NCBI GenBank assembly: GCA_013002105.1
Contig: JABDKS010000712.1
Coordinates: 1 to 10,832, forward strand
Reading direction: 5' to 3'
Length of the DNA stretch: 10,832 bases
From: Pirellulaceae bacterium
GTDB taxonomy: Bacteria > Planctomycetota > Planctomycetia > Pirellulales > Pirellulaceae
Part shown: positions 1 through 8,370 of the stretch, in pieces
Numbering within the stretch: position 1 is the stretch's first letter
Layout: the number at the start of each line of letters is the position of its first letter
Notes under the pieces: generated by a model
What the model saw: the letters and a program-made list of their open reading frames with translations, nothing else
Databases searched by the model: none
What the model was told of the DNA's origin: nothing
Program-made: the position numbers and the translations under genes

Positions 1-1
1 T

Positions 2-217
2 GTCTATGTCGTCAGCAGCACCTACACCGACAAGTCATCGGACTGGATGATCAGCGCGATTTTTGGCCACAACGGAAAACCGATCGCACAGGCCGACGAT
101 TGGGGCACGATCGCGATCACCGAAGTCGACTTGAACCGACCGATGCACTGGCATTCGTTGGGTGATTTCAAGGCCCAAATCCAAGCTCATCGCCCCCGAT
201 TGTCGCCTGTCCCCTAG
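2..217 (+). CDS. Carbon-nitrogen hydrolase (nitrilase superfamily), C-terminal fragment
   Basis: Only the last 71 codons are in the window, in frame 2, ending at a TAG at 215-217; the start lies upstream. The visible protein begins VYVVSSTY and continues with DWMISAIFGHNGKPIA, a GTIAITEVDLNRP stretch and a tail containing HWHSLGDFKAQI. A strand of the type S-x-I-x-G-x-x-G-x-x-x-A followed by G-T-x-A-I-x-E-V-D-L is how nitrilase-superfamily amidohydrolases close their alpha-beta-beta-alpha sandwich, and the WHSLGDFK tail resembles planctomycete members. Family enzymes hydrolyse non-peptide C-N bonds with a Glu-Lys-Cys triad. All three residues would lie upstream, so activity cannot be judged and the substrate is unknown. 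A separate unit from the next gene is likely, since 115 nt intervene and no functional link is seen. Assignment rests on recognition of a short fragment. Confidence 0.6.
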   Translation, partial: VYVVSSTYTDKSSDWMISAIFGHNGKPIAQADDWGTIAITEVDLNRPMHWHSLGDFKAQIQAHRPRLSPVP

Positions 218-332
218 CAGATTCAGTACCGCACACATCGTCGCACTGACAACTTCGATATCCAGCTCACTGCAATCGGTTTACTCCGTTCCGCATGCCC
301 CCCTGCCCTACCCTTCTGGTTTTCCCACTGCC

Positions 333-3300
333 ATGATCCGAATCGCTACTCTCGGCGGCATTTTGACCGTGACCTTGTTGGCGTTAACCGCCAATGCGTC
401 AGATGAGTTTCAACTGCGACCCAACGACCGCATTGCCTACATCGGCAATACCATGGCCGATCGTATGCAGCATCACGCTTGGCTGGAAACGTACATCCAC
501 GCATTGCATCGCGAACATCGATTGACGTTTCGCAACCTTGGTTTCTCGGCCGACGAAATCACGACGCGTCCTCGGTCCAAAGATTTCGGCACCCCCGATC
601 AGTGGTTATCCAAGGTTCAAGCGGACGTGGTGTTCTGTTTCTTTGGCTACAACGAAGCGCTACGTGGGGAGAGGGAACTTAAAAAGTTCAAATCCGATCT
701 CTCCAACATGATCGATCAAATGCGATCACAGCAGTACAACGGTTCGTCCCCACCGCGTTTGGTCGTTGTATCACCGATCGCCCACGAAAACTTGTACAGT
801 CCCCATCTGCCCGATGGATCAGAGAATAACGCCAAACTGGCGATCTACACCGAGACGATGCGAAACGTTTGCCAGGCAAAGGACGTGACCTTTGTCGACG
901 TATTCAAACCGAGCGAGCAACTTTACGCTGACACCGACAAGCCGCTGACAACCAACGGAATTCATTTGCTTGATCACGGCAACCAGGCGATTGCAAAAGT
1001 AATCTTGCAACAGCTTTTCCCAAACAAATCGGTACCCGAGGACGTCGCGAAACTTCGCCAAGCCGTGCTGGACAAAAACTATCATTGGTTTAGTCGTTAT
1101 CGCGTCGTCGATGGATACAACGTTTTTGGCGGACGCTCCAAACTCGCCTGGCATGGTCAATCCAACGCAGACGTGATGCAGCGAGAAATGGAAATTTTTG
1201 ACGTCAAAACCGCCAATCGTGACGAGCGGATATGGGCGGTCGCTGCCGGCGGAGATCTGCAAGTCCAAGACGACAACTTGCCGGCCGAATTACCGGTGGT
1301 GACGAACAAGAAAGGTCCGCTTAAAGACGGTTCGTGGCCCTACTTGGGCGCCCAGGAAGCGATCGACAAGATGGTGATCCACGACGGCATGGATGTGAAT
1401 GTGTTTGCCTCCGAAGAAATGTTTCCGCGGCTGATCAATCCGGTGCAATTGGCTGTCGACACCGACAGCCGACTTTGGGCGTCGGTTTGGCCCACTTACC
1501 CGCATTGGAATCCAACGCAAAAGTCACGCGATGCTCTGGTGATTCTGCCAGACGAAGACCAAAACGGCGTGGCCGATGATTGCATCATCTTTGCGGATGA
1601 ACTGAACAGCGTAACCGGTTTCGAATTTTGGAATGGTGGTGTGCTGGTCGCCGCACCACCGGAAATTTGGTTTTTAAAAGACACCGATGGGGATGAAAAA
1701 GCGGATTTGAAAATCCGCATGTTGCAGGGTGTCTCAAGTGCCGACACGCACCACAGTGCCAATGCGATGTTGATCGGTCCTGACGGTTGGTTGTATTGGT
1801 CGCGCGGCGTGTTCAACGTTGCCAATTTTGAGACACCCACCAGAACCTACCGCAGCGGATCGACAGGTGTGCATCGAATCAACCCCCGCACTTTCGAAGT
1901 GGAATTTCATTTTCCGATCGGCCCGAATCCGCACGGCGACGTGATTGATCGCTGGGGCTACCAATTCGTCAACGATGGTACTGGCGGAACGGGTAGCTAC
2001 GTCAACATCGGCAAGGGCATCGGTAACAAACAGTGGTTCAAGAAACGCGTACGGCCCGTGCCGGCCACCGGACTGCTGTCCAGCGGCCACTTTCCCAAGG
2101 AACTCGACGGAAACTTTCTGATCTGTAACGCAATCGGTTTCTTGGGCGTGCTGCAACACGAGGTGCAATACAACGGCGCGGATATCACTGCCACCGAGAT
2201 CGAGCCAATCCTGGTCTCATCGGACCCCAATTTTCGACCCAGTGATGTCGAGATGGGCGGCGACGGCGCCTTGTACGTCGCCGACTGGCACAACACGCTC
2301 ATTGGTCACATGCAGCACAACATGCGAGACCCCAATCGTGATCACGAACATGGACGCATCTACCGCGTCACGTCAATCGGCAGACCCTTGGACAAGCCTG
2401 CCAGGATGAAGGGGAAACCGATTGCGGAAGTCTGTGAGAATTTTTTTGCGATCGGCAACAGCGCTCGGTACCGTGCACGATTGGAACTAAGCAGTCGCGA
2501 TGCGGCGGATATCGTATCTCAAGTGCAAACATTCGCTGATTCCCTCGATCCAAAAATCGATGGCGCAGAGCGTGATGAAGCTCAAGCGTTGCTGGAATGT
2601 TTGTGGGTTTTCGAAGAACAGCGGATCGTGAATCTCCCGCTATTGAAAAAAGTTTTTCAAGCCAACGAACCGCGCGTCCGTGCCGCTGCGATCCGCACGC
2701 TCTCGCATTGGGCTGGGCGCGTCGACTCTGTCAGTTCGCTGCTGGCAACCGCTGGTCGTGATCCATCGCCGCTCGTACGAGCCGAAGCGGCCAAGGCGGC
2801 AGTAGAATTCGGCGGTGTCGATGCTGCCGAGGTTATCTTCGACGTTGCAACACGTTCAACCGATCCGGAATTGGAAACCGTGCTTGCGTACGCCAAAAAG
2901 AACATCCACGTTGATGCAATCATTCAAGAATCGATTGCGCTGGGCCGCCCGTTAAGCTCCGCGGCACAATCGTACGCATTGGCAAACGCCGGTATCAACG
3001 ACTTGATGAAGATGGACAAGACGGACGCGGTCTATCATGCAATTGTCAATCGCCCCAACGCAACGGTCGTCGACTTGGACAATGCTCTCGCTGGACTTGC
3101 TGACCTGAGCGGCAAGCCAGCCTTGGACGTTCTGATGGCATTGATCGACGAGGCGCGTGACAATCCTGACGGAAACGTTATTGGCCTCGGCCAACTGTTG
3201 GTCAAGCAGTCACCACACGATTTGAACCGCGTACGCCAAAGAATCGAAGACATCGCAGTCAACGGAGAGACCCCTGAACTAAAGCGACTTGGTTACGCGG

Positions 3301-5246
3301 CGTGGGTCGCTGCGGCAGGACCGGGTGATGCCTTTTTGGCGGCGTCAAAGAACAAGGAAAATCTGCGAGACTTTTTGGACGCGGTGCCTTCGGTTGATCC
3401 CCAAGTTCGCGGCCAACTCTTTGCCAAAGTGCGGCCCCTAATCTCCGATCTACCGACACATTTAAAGGCCGAATCGTCGTCCGCTTCGCTGGCACAACAG
3501 GGCATCCAAGTCGAGTACTACTATCCCAGTGCGAGTAATGTCGCCATCGAGACGCTCGACAAGATGGAACCCAAAGCCGTCGGCATCGTTCCTGAGATCG
3601 TGATGAGTGTTCCTCAGAGAAAGCAAGACGACAAGTTCGCACTCAGATTCACCGGTGACTTGAACGTTCCGCAACCGGGTGTGTACACGATTTTTGTCGC
3701 GTCAGACGATGGCTCGCGAATTTACTTAGATGACAACCTGCTGATCAATCACGATGGACTGCATGGAATGTCCGAACGCAAAGCATTCATCCATCTGCCC
3801 GCCGGCAGACACAAACTGGTGGTGACGTATTTTGACAATGGCGGCGGCGACGGATTGAAAGTGACGTGGCAGGGCCCCGGATTCGCAAAGCAACCGATTG
3901 CCGCGGAGCGTCTGGCCATCCGAGGTTGTGAAACATTGCACGACGTAGCAATCCGCGCACTTTGTTCGATTCCCGGTCACGACGCTGCCAAATTCAATTC
4001 GTTGGCGTCGTTGGTCGCGCAGGGCAAAAGCCGTCCGTCCGCCATCAACGCTCTACTATCACTGCCCGAATCGTCGTGGGCAACGAAGCGTATCGGCCCG
4101 CTGGTCGATAACCTGATCGGTTACTTGAGCGAAATGCCCGCACGCTATCGCACCGGCGCAGCAGCAGCCGATGCGATTGCGCTGACCAAATCACTGGCCA
4201 AGAAACTTCCCCTTGACGTTGCGAAATCGATTGAGGCCCGACTGCAGAACCTGGATGTTCGTGTGATTGCGATCGGAACGGTTTCCCATCGGATGATTTA
4301 CGACAAAGAGCGAATTGTTGTGCAGAGCGGCAAGCCGGTGGAGTTTCGTTTTTCCAACACCGACGCGATGCCGCACAACTTTGCGATTGTCGTTCCCGGA
4401 GCATTGGCAGAAGTCGGTGAATTGGCGGAGTCCACCGGTCGCGATGCCGATGCGATGGACCGGCATTACATCCCCCAATCCAACAAGGTGCTGCTGGGAA
4501 GCAAGCTGTTGCAACCCGGCGAGAGCCAAGCCATCAGTTTCGATGTGCCCGACCAGGTCGGAGTCTATCCCTACGTGTGCACTTATCCTGGGCACTGGCG
4601 GCGAATGTATGGAGCGCTGTATGTCGTCAATGACTTGGAATCGTATCAACGTCGCGGCGAGACCTATCTAACGAAAATCGATTTGCCGATTCGAGACGAA
4701 CTGCTGAAAATGAACACGCGGTCACACACGTGGACCTACGACGAACTGGCCGGCGACGTGAAATCGTTGCCTCACGGTCGATCGTGGGAAGTTGGAAAAG
4801 AACTCTTTAAAGTCGCTAGTTGCGTTGGCTGCCATCAACTTAACGGCGAAGGAAATGTTTTTGGTCCCGACTTGGCGAAACTGGAAGACAAAAAGCATAC
4901 GACCGACGCGATCTTGCGGGCAATCGTCGACCCGTCCAAGGACATTGACGAAAAGTACCAATCGAACGTTTTTGTTCTCGACGACGGCAGCACGATCACT
5001 GGCATGATCGTCGAAGAAACTGATCAGAGGGTCGAAGTGGTCGTCAATCCTTTGGCCAAGGACAAAGCCACCTCGATCGACGCCGTGGAAATCGTGGACC
5101 GTAAAAAGTCCACCGTCTCTCTGATGCCTCAAGGCTTGTTGGACCGTTTATCTCGCGAAGAAATCTTGGACCTGATTGCTTACGTGTACGCCAAAGGTGA
5201 CTCAAAGCACATGCTCTTTGGTGATCACAGTCATCATCGCGAATGA
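333..5246 (+). CDS. Secreted PVC-type haem protein: SGNH-like, propeller, HEAT, PA14, azurin-like cupredoxin, CxxCH cytochrome c
   Basis: A 1637-residue exported multidomain protein. The frame is open from an ATG at 162, but the ATG at 333 is chosen because it starts a clear signal peptide (MIRIATLGG, a hydrophobic stretch, then TANAS-DEF) and because the 162 start would overlap the upstream gene; no Shine-Dalgarno is visible. Domains by residue: 28-235 SGNH-hydrolase-like, with G105-x-N107 and H211 but GNTM at 38-41 where GDS(L) is expected; about 345-680 PVC-type dehydrogenase-like beta-propeller, with Ca-loop-like D-rich segments at 407-416 and 450-458; about 690-1050 helical HEAT-like repeats; 1057-1185 PA14; about 1305-1435 cupredoxin with H1348, C1416, H1421, M1425; about 1485-1625 cytochrome c with C1497-V-G-C1500-H1501 and probable distal M1598 (SLMPQG). 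The PVC family is thought to oxidise sugars or similar substrates in the periplasm; that role, PA14 glycan binding and electron flow through Cu and haem are inference. Confidence 0.93.
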   Translation: MIRIATLGGILTVTLLALTANASDEFQLRPNDRIAYIGNTMADRMQHHAWLETYIHALHREHRLTFRNLGFSADEITTRPRSKDFGTPDQWLSKVQADVVFCFFGYNEALRGERELKKFKSDLSNMIDQMRSQQYNGSSPPRLVVVSPIAHENLYSPHLPDGSENNAKLAIYTETMRNVCQAKDVTFVDVFKPSEQLYADTDKPLTTNGIHLLDHGNQAIAKVILQQLFPNKSVPEDVAKLRQAVLDKNYHWFSRYRVVDGYNVFGGRSKLAWHGQSNADVMQREMEIFDVKTANRDERIWAVAAGGDLQVQDDNLPAELPVVTNKKGPLKDGSWPYLGAQEAIDKMVIHDGMDVNVFASEEMFPRLINPVQLAVDTDSRLWASVWPTYPHWNPTQKSRDALVILPDEDQNGVADDCIIFADELNSVTGFEFWNGGVLVAAPPEIWFLKDTDGDEKADLKIRMLQGVSSADTHHSANAMLIGPDGWLYWSRGVFNVANFETPTRTYRSGSTGVHRINPRTFEVEFHFPIGPNPHGDVIDRWGYQFVNDGTGGTGSYVNIGKGIGNKQWFKKRVRPVPATGLLSSGHFPKELDGNFLICNAIGFLGVLQHEVQYNGADITATEIEPILVSSDPNFRPSDVEMGGDGALYVADWHNTLIGHMQHNMRDPNRDHEHGRIYRVTSIGRPLDKPARMKGKPIAEVCENFFAIGNSARYRARLELSSRDAADIVSQVQTFADSLDPKIDGAERDEAQALLECLWVFEEQRIVNLPLLKKVFQANEPRVRAAAIRTLSHWAGRVDSVSSLLATAGRDPSPLVRAEAAKAAVEFGGVDAAEVIFDVATRSTDPELETVLAYAKKNIHVDAIIQESIALGRPLSSAAQSYALANAGINDLMKMDKTDAVYHAIVNRPNATVVDLDNALAGLADLSGKPALDVLMALIDEARDNPDGNVIGLGQLLVKQSPHDLNRVRQRIEDIAVNGETPELKRLGYAAWVAAAGPGDAFLAASKNKENLRDFLDAVPSVDPQVRGQLFAKVRPLISDLPTHLKAESSSASLAQQGIQVEYYYPSASNVAIETLDKMEPKAVGIVPEIVMSVPQRKQDDKFALRFTGDLNVPQPGVYTIFVASDDGSRIYLDDNLLINHDGLHGMSERKAFIHLPAGRHKLVVTYFDNGGGDGLKVTWQGPGFAKQPIAAERLAIRGCETLHDVAIRALCSIPGHDAAKFNSLASLVAQGKSRPSAINALLSLPESSWATKRIGPLVDNLIGYLSEMPARYRTGAAAADAIALTKSLAKKLPLDVAKSIEARLQNLDVRVIAIGTVSHRMIYDKERIVVQSGKPVEFRFSNTDAMPHNFAIVVPGALAEVGELAESTGRDADAMDRHYIPQSNKVLLGSKLLQPGESQAISFDVPDQVGVYPYVCTYPGHWRRMYGALYVVNDLESYQRRGETYLTKIDLPIRDELLKMNTRSHTWTYDELAGDVKSLPHGRSWEVGKELFKVASCVGCHQLNGEGNVFGPDLAKLEDKKHTTDAILRAIVDPSKDIDEKYQSNVFVLDDGSTITGMIVEETDQRVEVVVNPLAKDKATSIDAVEIVDRKKSTVSLMPQGLLDRLSREEILDLIAYVYAKGDSKHMLFGDHSHHRE

Positions 5247-5291
5247 CGCCACCGCCGCACGGCTGGGTAGACCCTAGACCCCGCCGTCTAC

Positions 5292-5304
5292 GCACCAACG
5301 GTGC
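5292..5304. terminator. Small hairpin between convergent genes, possible weak bidirectional terminator
   Basis: A perfect 5-bp stem (GCACC / GGTGC) with an AAC loop lies in the 61-nt gap between the stop of the haem protein gene (5246) and the stop of the convergent S41 gene (5308). Position fits transcription termination for both strands. There is no T-run on either side and the stem is short, so intrinsic termination is doubtful; it may be chance. Confidence 0.25.
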
Positions 5305-5307
5305 AAA

Positions 5308-8301
5308 TTAGCGGGGATACGACTGTCGATTTTGGAATCGTTGTCGCAAGAATTCGTACGAAGACCGATTCGATGGTTGGGCTAGCTGCAGGGCCGTATC
5401 AAGCTCTTTTTGGGCAGCAACAAAATCACCTTTTTCGGCCTGTGCGACCGCGAGTGCCAGTCGATATACCCAACCGGTTCCATCGTCCAATTCGACCGCC
5501 CGCTGCGCGTGCGCCAACGCAAGGTTGCCATCACGAATCGGCCCGGTCGCGAGTGCCCAGGCAAGTTTGTAGTGGCCCATTTTCAATTGAGGATCCGTCA
5601 GAACAGCGGCTTGATACTTTGCGATCGCAGTCGAATATTGACGCGACTGAAGGGCCCGCTCGGCCTGCGAGAATCTGTGGCGGGCGAGATAGTCCAGCGC
5701 GATATGAAGTACTTCTGTCAGATAGCCATCATTGCGAACATCGGGGATATTCGGCAATGATCCGAACGAATCGTCCACCGGTACCGATGCGGCTTGATAG
5801 GCAACGAACGCCGATTGGTTCAAAGGCACCGCCTTGCGTTCAATTTGCTGACGGTACGTATCAACTCTCTGATTCAGATCCTGAAAAAACGTTGACCCAG
5901 CGCGGCGAGCGTCCGAGAGCGACTGCAGCCTGCCCTTGAGTTTTTCATCGATGCCGTGATCTTGGGCGACAAAGCTGGCTGGTGAAATCCGGTCGAATTC
6001 CAATGTGTACGGCAGTGTTTCCTCACGCGTATCGGCGACACCTGTCAGAGATGGCAATACCACGTCCGATTCAACGCCCTGCACCTGAGTGCTGTCACCC
6101 GACGGGCGATAAAAACGCTGTATCGTCAGTTTCAGTTGGCCAAAATCGGTGTTTGTATTCTTGAACAATTCTTTGCCCAAGTCCCGCAAGTTCGCGACCA
6201 ATCCCGAACCGTGCGTGCGATCGTCTCCGATCACAAGTGCACGCCGATAATCCTGCAATGCACCCGCAAGTATCTCCGCCCCGCTGGATGTCAAACGACT
6301 GGTCAAGACAACCATCGGTTTACCGTTCAACATCGCCGCCTGCGTTCCACCGTAGGACTGCACGTTGTCATCGCGGCCTTTCACCTGCAAGATGTTTCCG
6401 GAGCCGATGAACAGCGACGCCGTGTCGATGCATTCCTGAAGACTTCCTCCCGTGTTGGTTCGCAGGTCCAGCACGATCATGTCGACTTGCTCCGACTGAA
6501 AACGGCGCAAGATTTCATGCACATCTTTGGTCACGGAAAATGCGAGCTCCTGCTTTTCGCCAACACGATGCCAATCGCGATAAAAACTTGACAGATAGAT
6601 AAATCCAACTTTGGCACGTCGTCCATTTGGCAGCAGATCGCCAGTGAGTACGGTCGACTGAGCCTTCTGCAGATCAAACTTTTCTCGCGTGATGGAGTAG
6701 ATTCGTGCCTCGAACTTGCCGTTGGGAATGACCTTCAACCTTGCCACCGTGCCCGCCTTTCCGCGGATCAACTGCACCGCGTCCTGCATGATCATGCCGC
6801 GAACGTCGACAAACGCTCCTGTTGCACCCTGACCCACCGCGATAATGCGATCGCCCTGTTGGAGCTTGCCGTGGTGATAGGATGGACTACCGTAAATGAT
6901 CTTTTGAACCTGCAAATCTCCGTCAACAATTTTCAACGAAGCGCCGATTCCCGTCATTTGCTGCTCGTTTTGAATCCGCAGATCTTGCCATGATTCGGAC
7001 GAATAGTAACTGGAGTGTGGATCGAAGGCATGCAAAAACTGATTGATGGCAAGTTGCAAGAGATCCTCGTCGGAGTTTTGCTTCATCCGATCGAACCCGC
7101 TTGCATAGCGGACGAAAATCTTGTGACGCGATTCATCCACTGAGACACCCACGGCGATGTCTTTGAGCAACTCGTATTTCACTCGCTTCCGCCACCGTTC
7201 ACGAATCTCCGCCAGATCATCAGCGAACCGACGTGACTGAAAGTCGGTGGTGATTTCTTCGTCCAGTGAAAAATCAGGCTCGAGTGCCAACAAATTCCGC
7301 AGGTCTTGGACACGCTCATCGGCTCGCAGCAAAAATTTGCGGAAAATTTCGTAGCAGAAACCAATATCACCTCGACGAATCAATGTACCCAGTTCGTAGC
7401 GATACCGTTTAAATTCATCGATGTCCGATTGATAAAAGTACATTCGTTGTCGATCAATCGAATCGATCAGGTTATCGAACGTGCGTCGACTGATCTCGTC
7501 GTCGATGGGCCGGCCAGATAGATGATGCCGCTCCATCATCGTCGCAACGAGACGAACAATTGTGGCCGACTTGGAATCGGGATTTTTCAAGTGCGGAGTT
7601 TCTACCGGTCGCGACTTCAAGACCGGTAGACTGGCAACGCTCGGCGCGGCAACGCGTAATGGACGCGAATCGATTGCCGGCATCGCCGGCTTGGAGGCGG
7701 AGTAGTCAGCCGGTGGGGATCGCTGGGAACCTACCGCATCCGTTCCCCTCGACGGCGCCAAGACAGATCCTCCGTAGAACGTTACCACGACGGCATCGCC
7801 TTTGCTCAGACGGGCACCCGCATCAGGCTCCTGTGCGTAAACCGTCAATGGTTTGACACCGGCCGGCGCAGATAGGCCGACTTCGAATTTCGCGATCAAC
7901 CCCGCGTCCTCGATCACCTTTTTCGCACTTGCGGCTTGGCGTCCAATCAGAATGGGCACTTTCATTTCCGCGCGACGAGCAGGATTCGACGAACGAATCG
8001 TCACGAGCTGGCCAGGAACCACCGTCGCTGTCGACCGTGCGATCTTAGCTTCGATCACATCGCCGTTGACCTGGCTGACCGCAGCTACGCCAACGCGTGC
8101 TTTGCCAACCCCGGGTAGTTCGATAAAGATCTCGCAAGGATCACCTACGACCGGTAGCCAATCGCCATCGACGCTGACCGTCATCAACTTGCCATCGGTC
8201 GACTGGACAAGGCCTGAAATCTCCTCCGCCGCCAGCGACTCGGACAACAAGAACACGGACAACAAGCCAACGACTGAACCAATTTTTGACGCGTTCATCA
8301 T
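5308..8301 (-). CDS. Exported PASTA-PDZ-S41 (Prc/Tsp-type) peptidase homologue with TPR tail, catalytic Lys and Gln missing
   Basis: A 997-residue homologue of tail-specific/C-terminal processing proteases. The ATG at 8301 is chosen: GGAGAG lies 4 nt before it, and it begins MMNASK followed by a hydrophobic signal peptide ending near SLAA-EE. A TTG at 8313 is in frame but precedes that ribosome-binding site. By residue: 26-107 beta-rich domain; 114-177 PASTA; about 180-240 Pro/Ser/Ala-rich linker; 243-450 Tsp N-terminal helical domain; 451-526 PDZ; about 555-740 S41 core with LDLRTNTGGS near 611-620; about 778-850 Tsp C-terminal region (the family's DUF3340-like part); 868-985 TPR-like helices. 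The nucleophile S673 is present in SSGAEI, but the usual G-K-G-T-V-Q is G698-S699-G700-L701-V702-A703, so general base and third residue are lost. Active homologues cleave envelope proteins at their C-termini; this one is more likely a scaffold, chaperone or PDZ/PASTA binder. Family call is firm, loss of activity inferred. Confidence 0.92.
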   Translation of the reverse strand: MMNASKIGSVVGLLSVFLLSESLAAEEISGLVQSTDGKLMTVSVDGDWLPVVGDPCEIFIELPGVGKARVGVAAVSQVNGDVIEAKIARSTATVVPGQLVTIRSSNPARRAEMKVPILIGRQAASAKKVIEDAGLIAKFEVGLSAPAGVKPLTVYAQEPDAGARLSKGDAVVVTFYGGSVLAPSRGTDAVGSQRSPPADYSASKPAMPAIDSRPLRVAAPSVASLPVLKSRPVETPHLKNPDSKSATIVRLVATMMERHHLSGRPIDDEISRRTFDNLIDSIDRQRMYFYQSDIDEFKRYRYELGTLIRRGDIGFCYEIFRKFLLRADERVQDLRNLLALEPDFSLDEEITTDFQSRRFADDLAEIRERWRKRVKYELLKDIAVGVSVDESRHKIFVRYASGFDRMKQNSDEDLLQLAINQFLHAFDPHSSYYSSESWQDLRIQNEQQMTGIGASLKIVDGDLQVQKIIYGSPSYHHGKLQQGDRIIAVGQGATGAFVDVRGMIMQDAVQLIRGKAGTVARLKVIPNGKFEARIYSITREKFDLQKAQSTVLTGDLLPNGRRAKVGFIYLSSFYRDWHRVGEKQELAFSVTKDVHEILRRFQSEQVDMIVLDLRTNTGGSLQECIDTASLFIGSGNILQVKGRDDNVQSYGGTQAAMLNGKPMVVLTSRLTSSGAEILAGALQDYRRALVIGDDRTHGSGLVANLRDLGKELFKNTNTDFGQLKLTIQRFYRPSGDSTQVQGVESDVVLPSLTGVADTREETLPYTLEFDRISPASFVAQDHGIDEKLKGRLQSLSDARRAGSTFFQDLNQRVDTYRQQIERKAVPLNQSAFVAYQAASVPVDDSFGSLPNIPDVRNDGYLTEVLHIALDYLARHRFSQAERALQSRQYSTAIAKYQAAVLTDPQLKMGHYKLAWALATGPIRDGNLALAHAQRAVELDDGTGWVYRLALAVAQAEKGDFVAAQKELDTALQLAQPSNRSSYEFLRQRFQNRQSYPR

Positions 8302-8305
8302 GCCA

Positions 8306-8311
8306 CTCTCC
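8306..8311 (-). promoter_or_regulatory. Shine-Dalgarno sequence deciding the S41 gene start
   Basis: On the minus strand GGAGAG is followed after 4 nt by ATGATG (starts at 8301 and 8298). The GGAG core sits 6 nt from the first ATG and 9 nt from the second, so either could be used. It overlaps the alternative TTG at 8313 too closely for that codon to be the start. It is a clear site for an organism group in which such sites are often absent. Confidence 0.65.
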
Positions 8312-8340
8312 AAACGTGAGTGAAAGTTCAGTCCAGCATC

Positions 8341-8370
8341 ATTTTATGCGATTGGTTCGACCAACACCAA
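8341..8370 (-). promoter_or_regulatory. Candidate sigma-70-type promoter of the S41 gene
   Basis: On the minus strand TTGGTG (8365-8370) and TAAAAT (8341-8346) are separated by 18 nt. The -10 hexamer matches consensus at 5 of 6 positions, the -35 at only 3 of 6. Transcription would begin near 8334, giving a leader of about 33 nt that contains the ribosome-binding site. The 197-nt gap to the P450 gene upstream (8302-8498) makes an independent promoter likely; this exact position is a guess from sequence. Confidence 0.35.

Noticed and set aside
162..332. Upstream in-frame ATG at 162 that would add 57 residues to the haem protein
   Set aside because: It lies inside the preceding coding region, the added segment looks like out-of-frame translation, and it would bury the signal peptide that begins at 333.
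218..332. Promoter search in the gap before the haem protein gene; CTGACA near 245-250 resembles a -35
   Set aside because: No acceptable -10 hexamer follows at 16-18 nt, so nothing was annotated.
819..1268. 149-codon minus-strand open frame (with others of similar length inside 333-5246)
   Set aside because: All lie antisense to a gene with strong domain evidence on the plus strand and show no recognisable domain.
5301..5939. 212-codon plus-strand open frame
   Set aside because: It is antisense to the TPR-containing end of the S41 gene, is rich in Arg and Pro as expected for a shadow frame, and matches no family I know.
6205..6207. Loss of the S41 lysine as a frameshift or sequencing error
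   Set aside because: The TCG codon lies in an unbroken frame with conserved residues on both sides, and the glutamine three codons beyond the next glycine is changed too; a single error would not explain both.
8302..8313. TTG at 8313 as start of the S41 homologue
   Set aside because: It overlaps the ribosome-binding site of the ATG at 8301, and the signal peptide is complete from that ATG.
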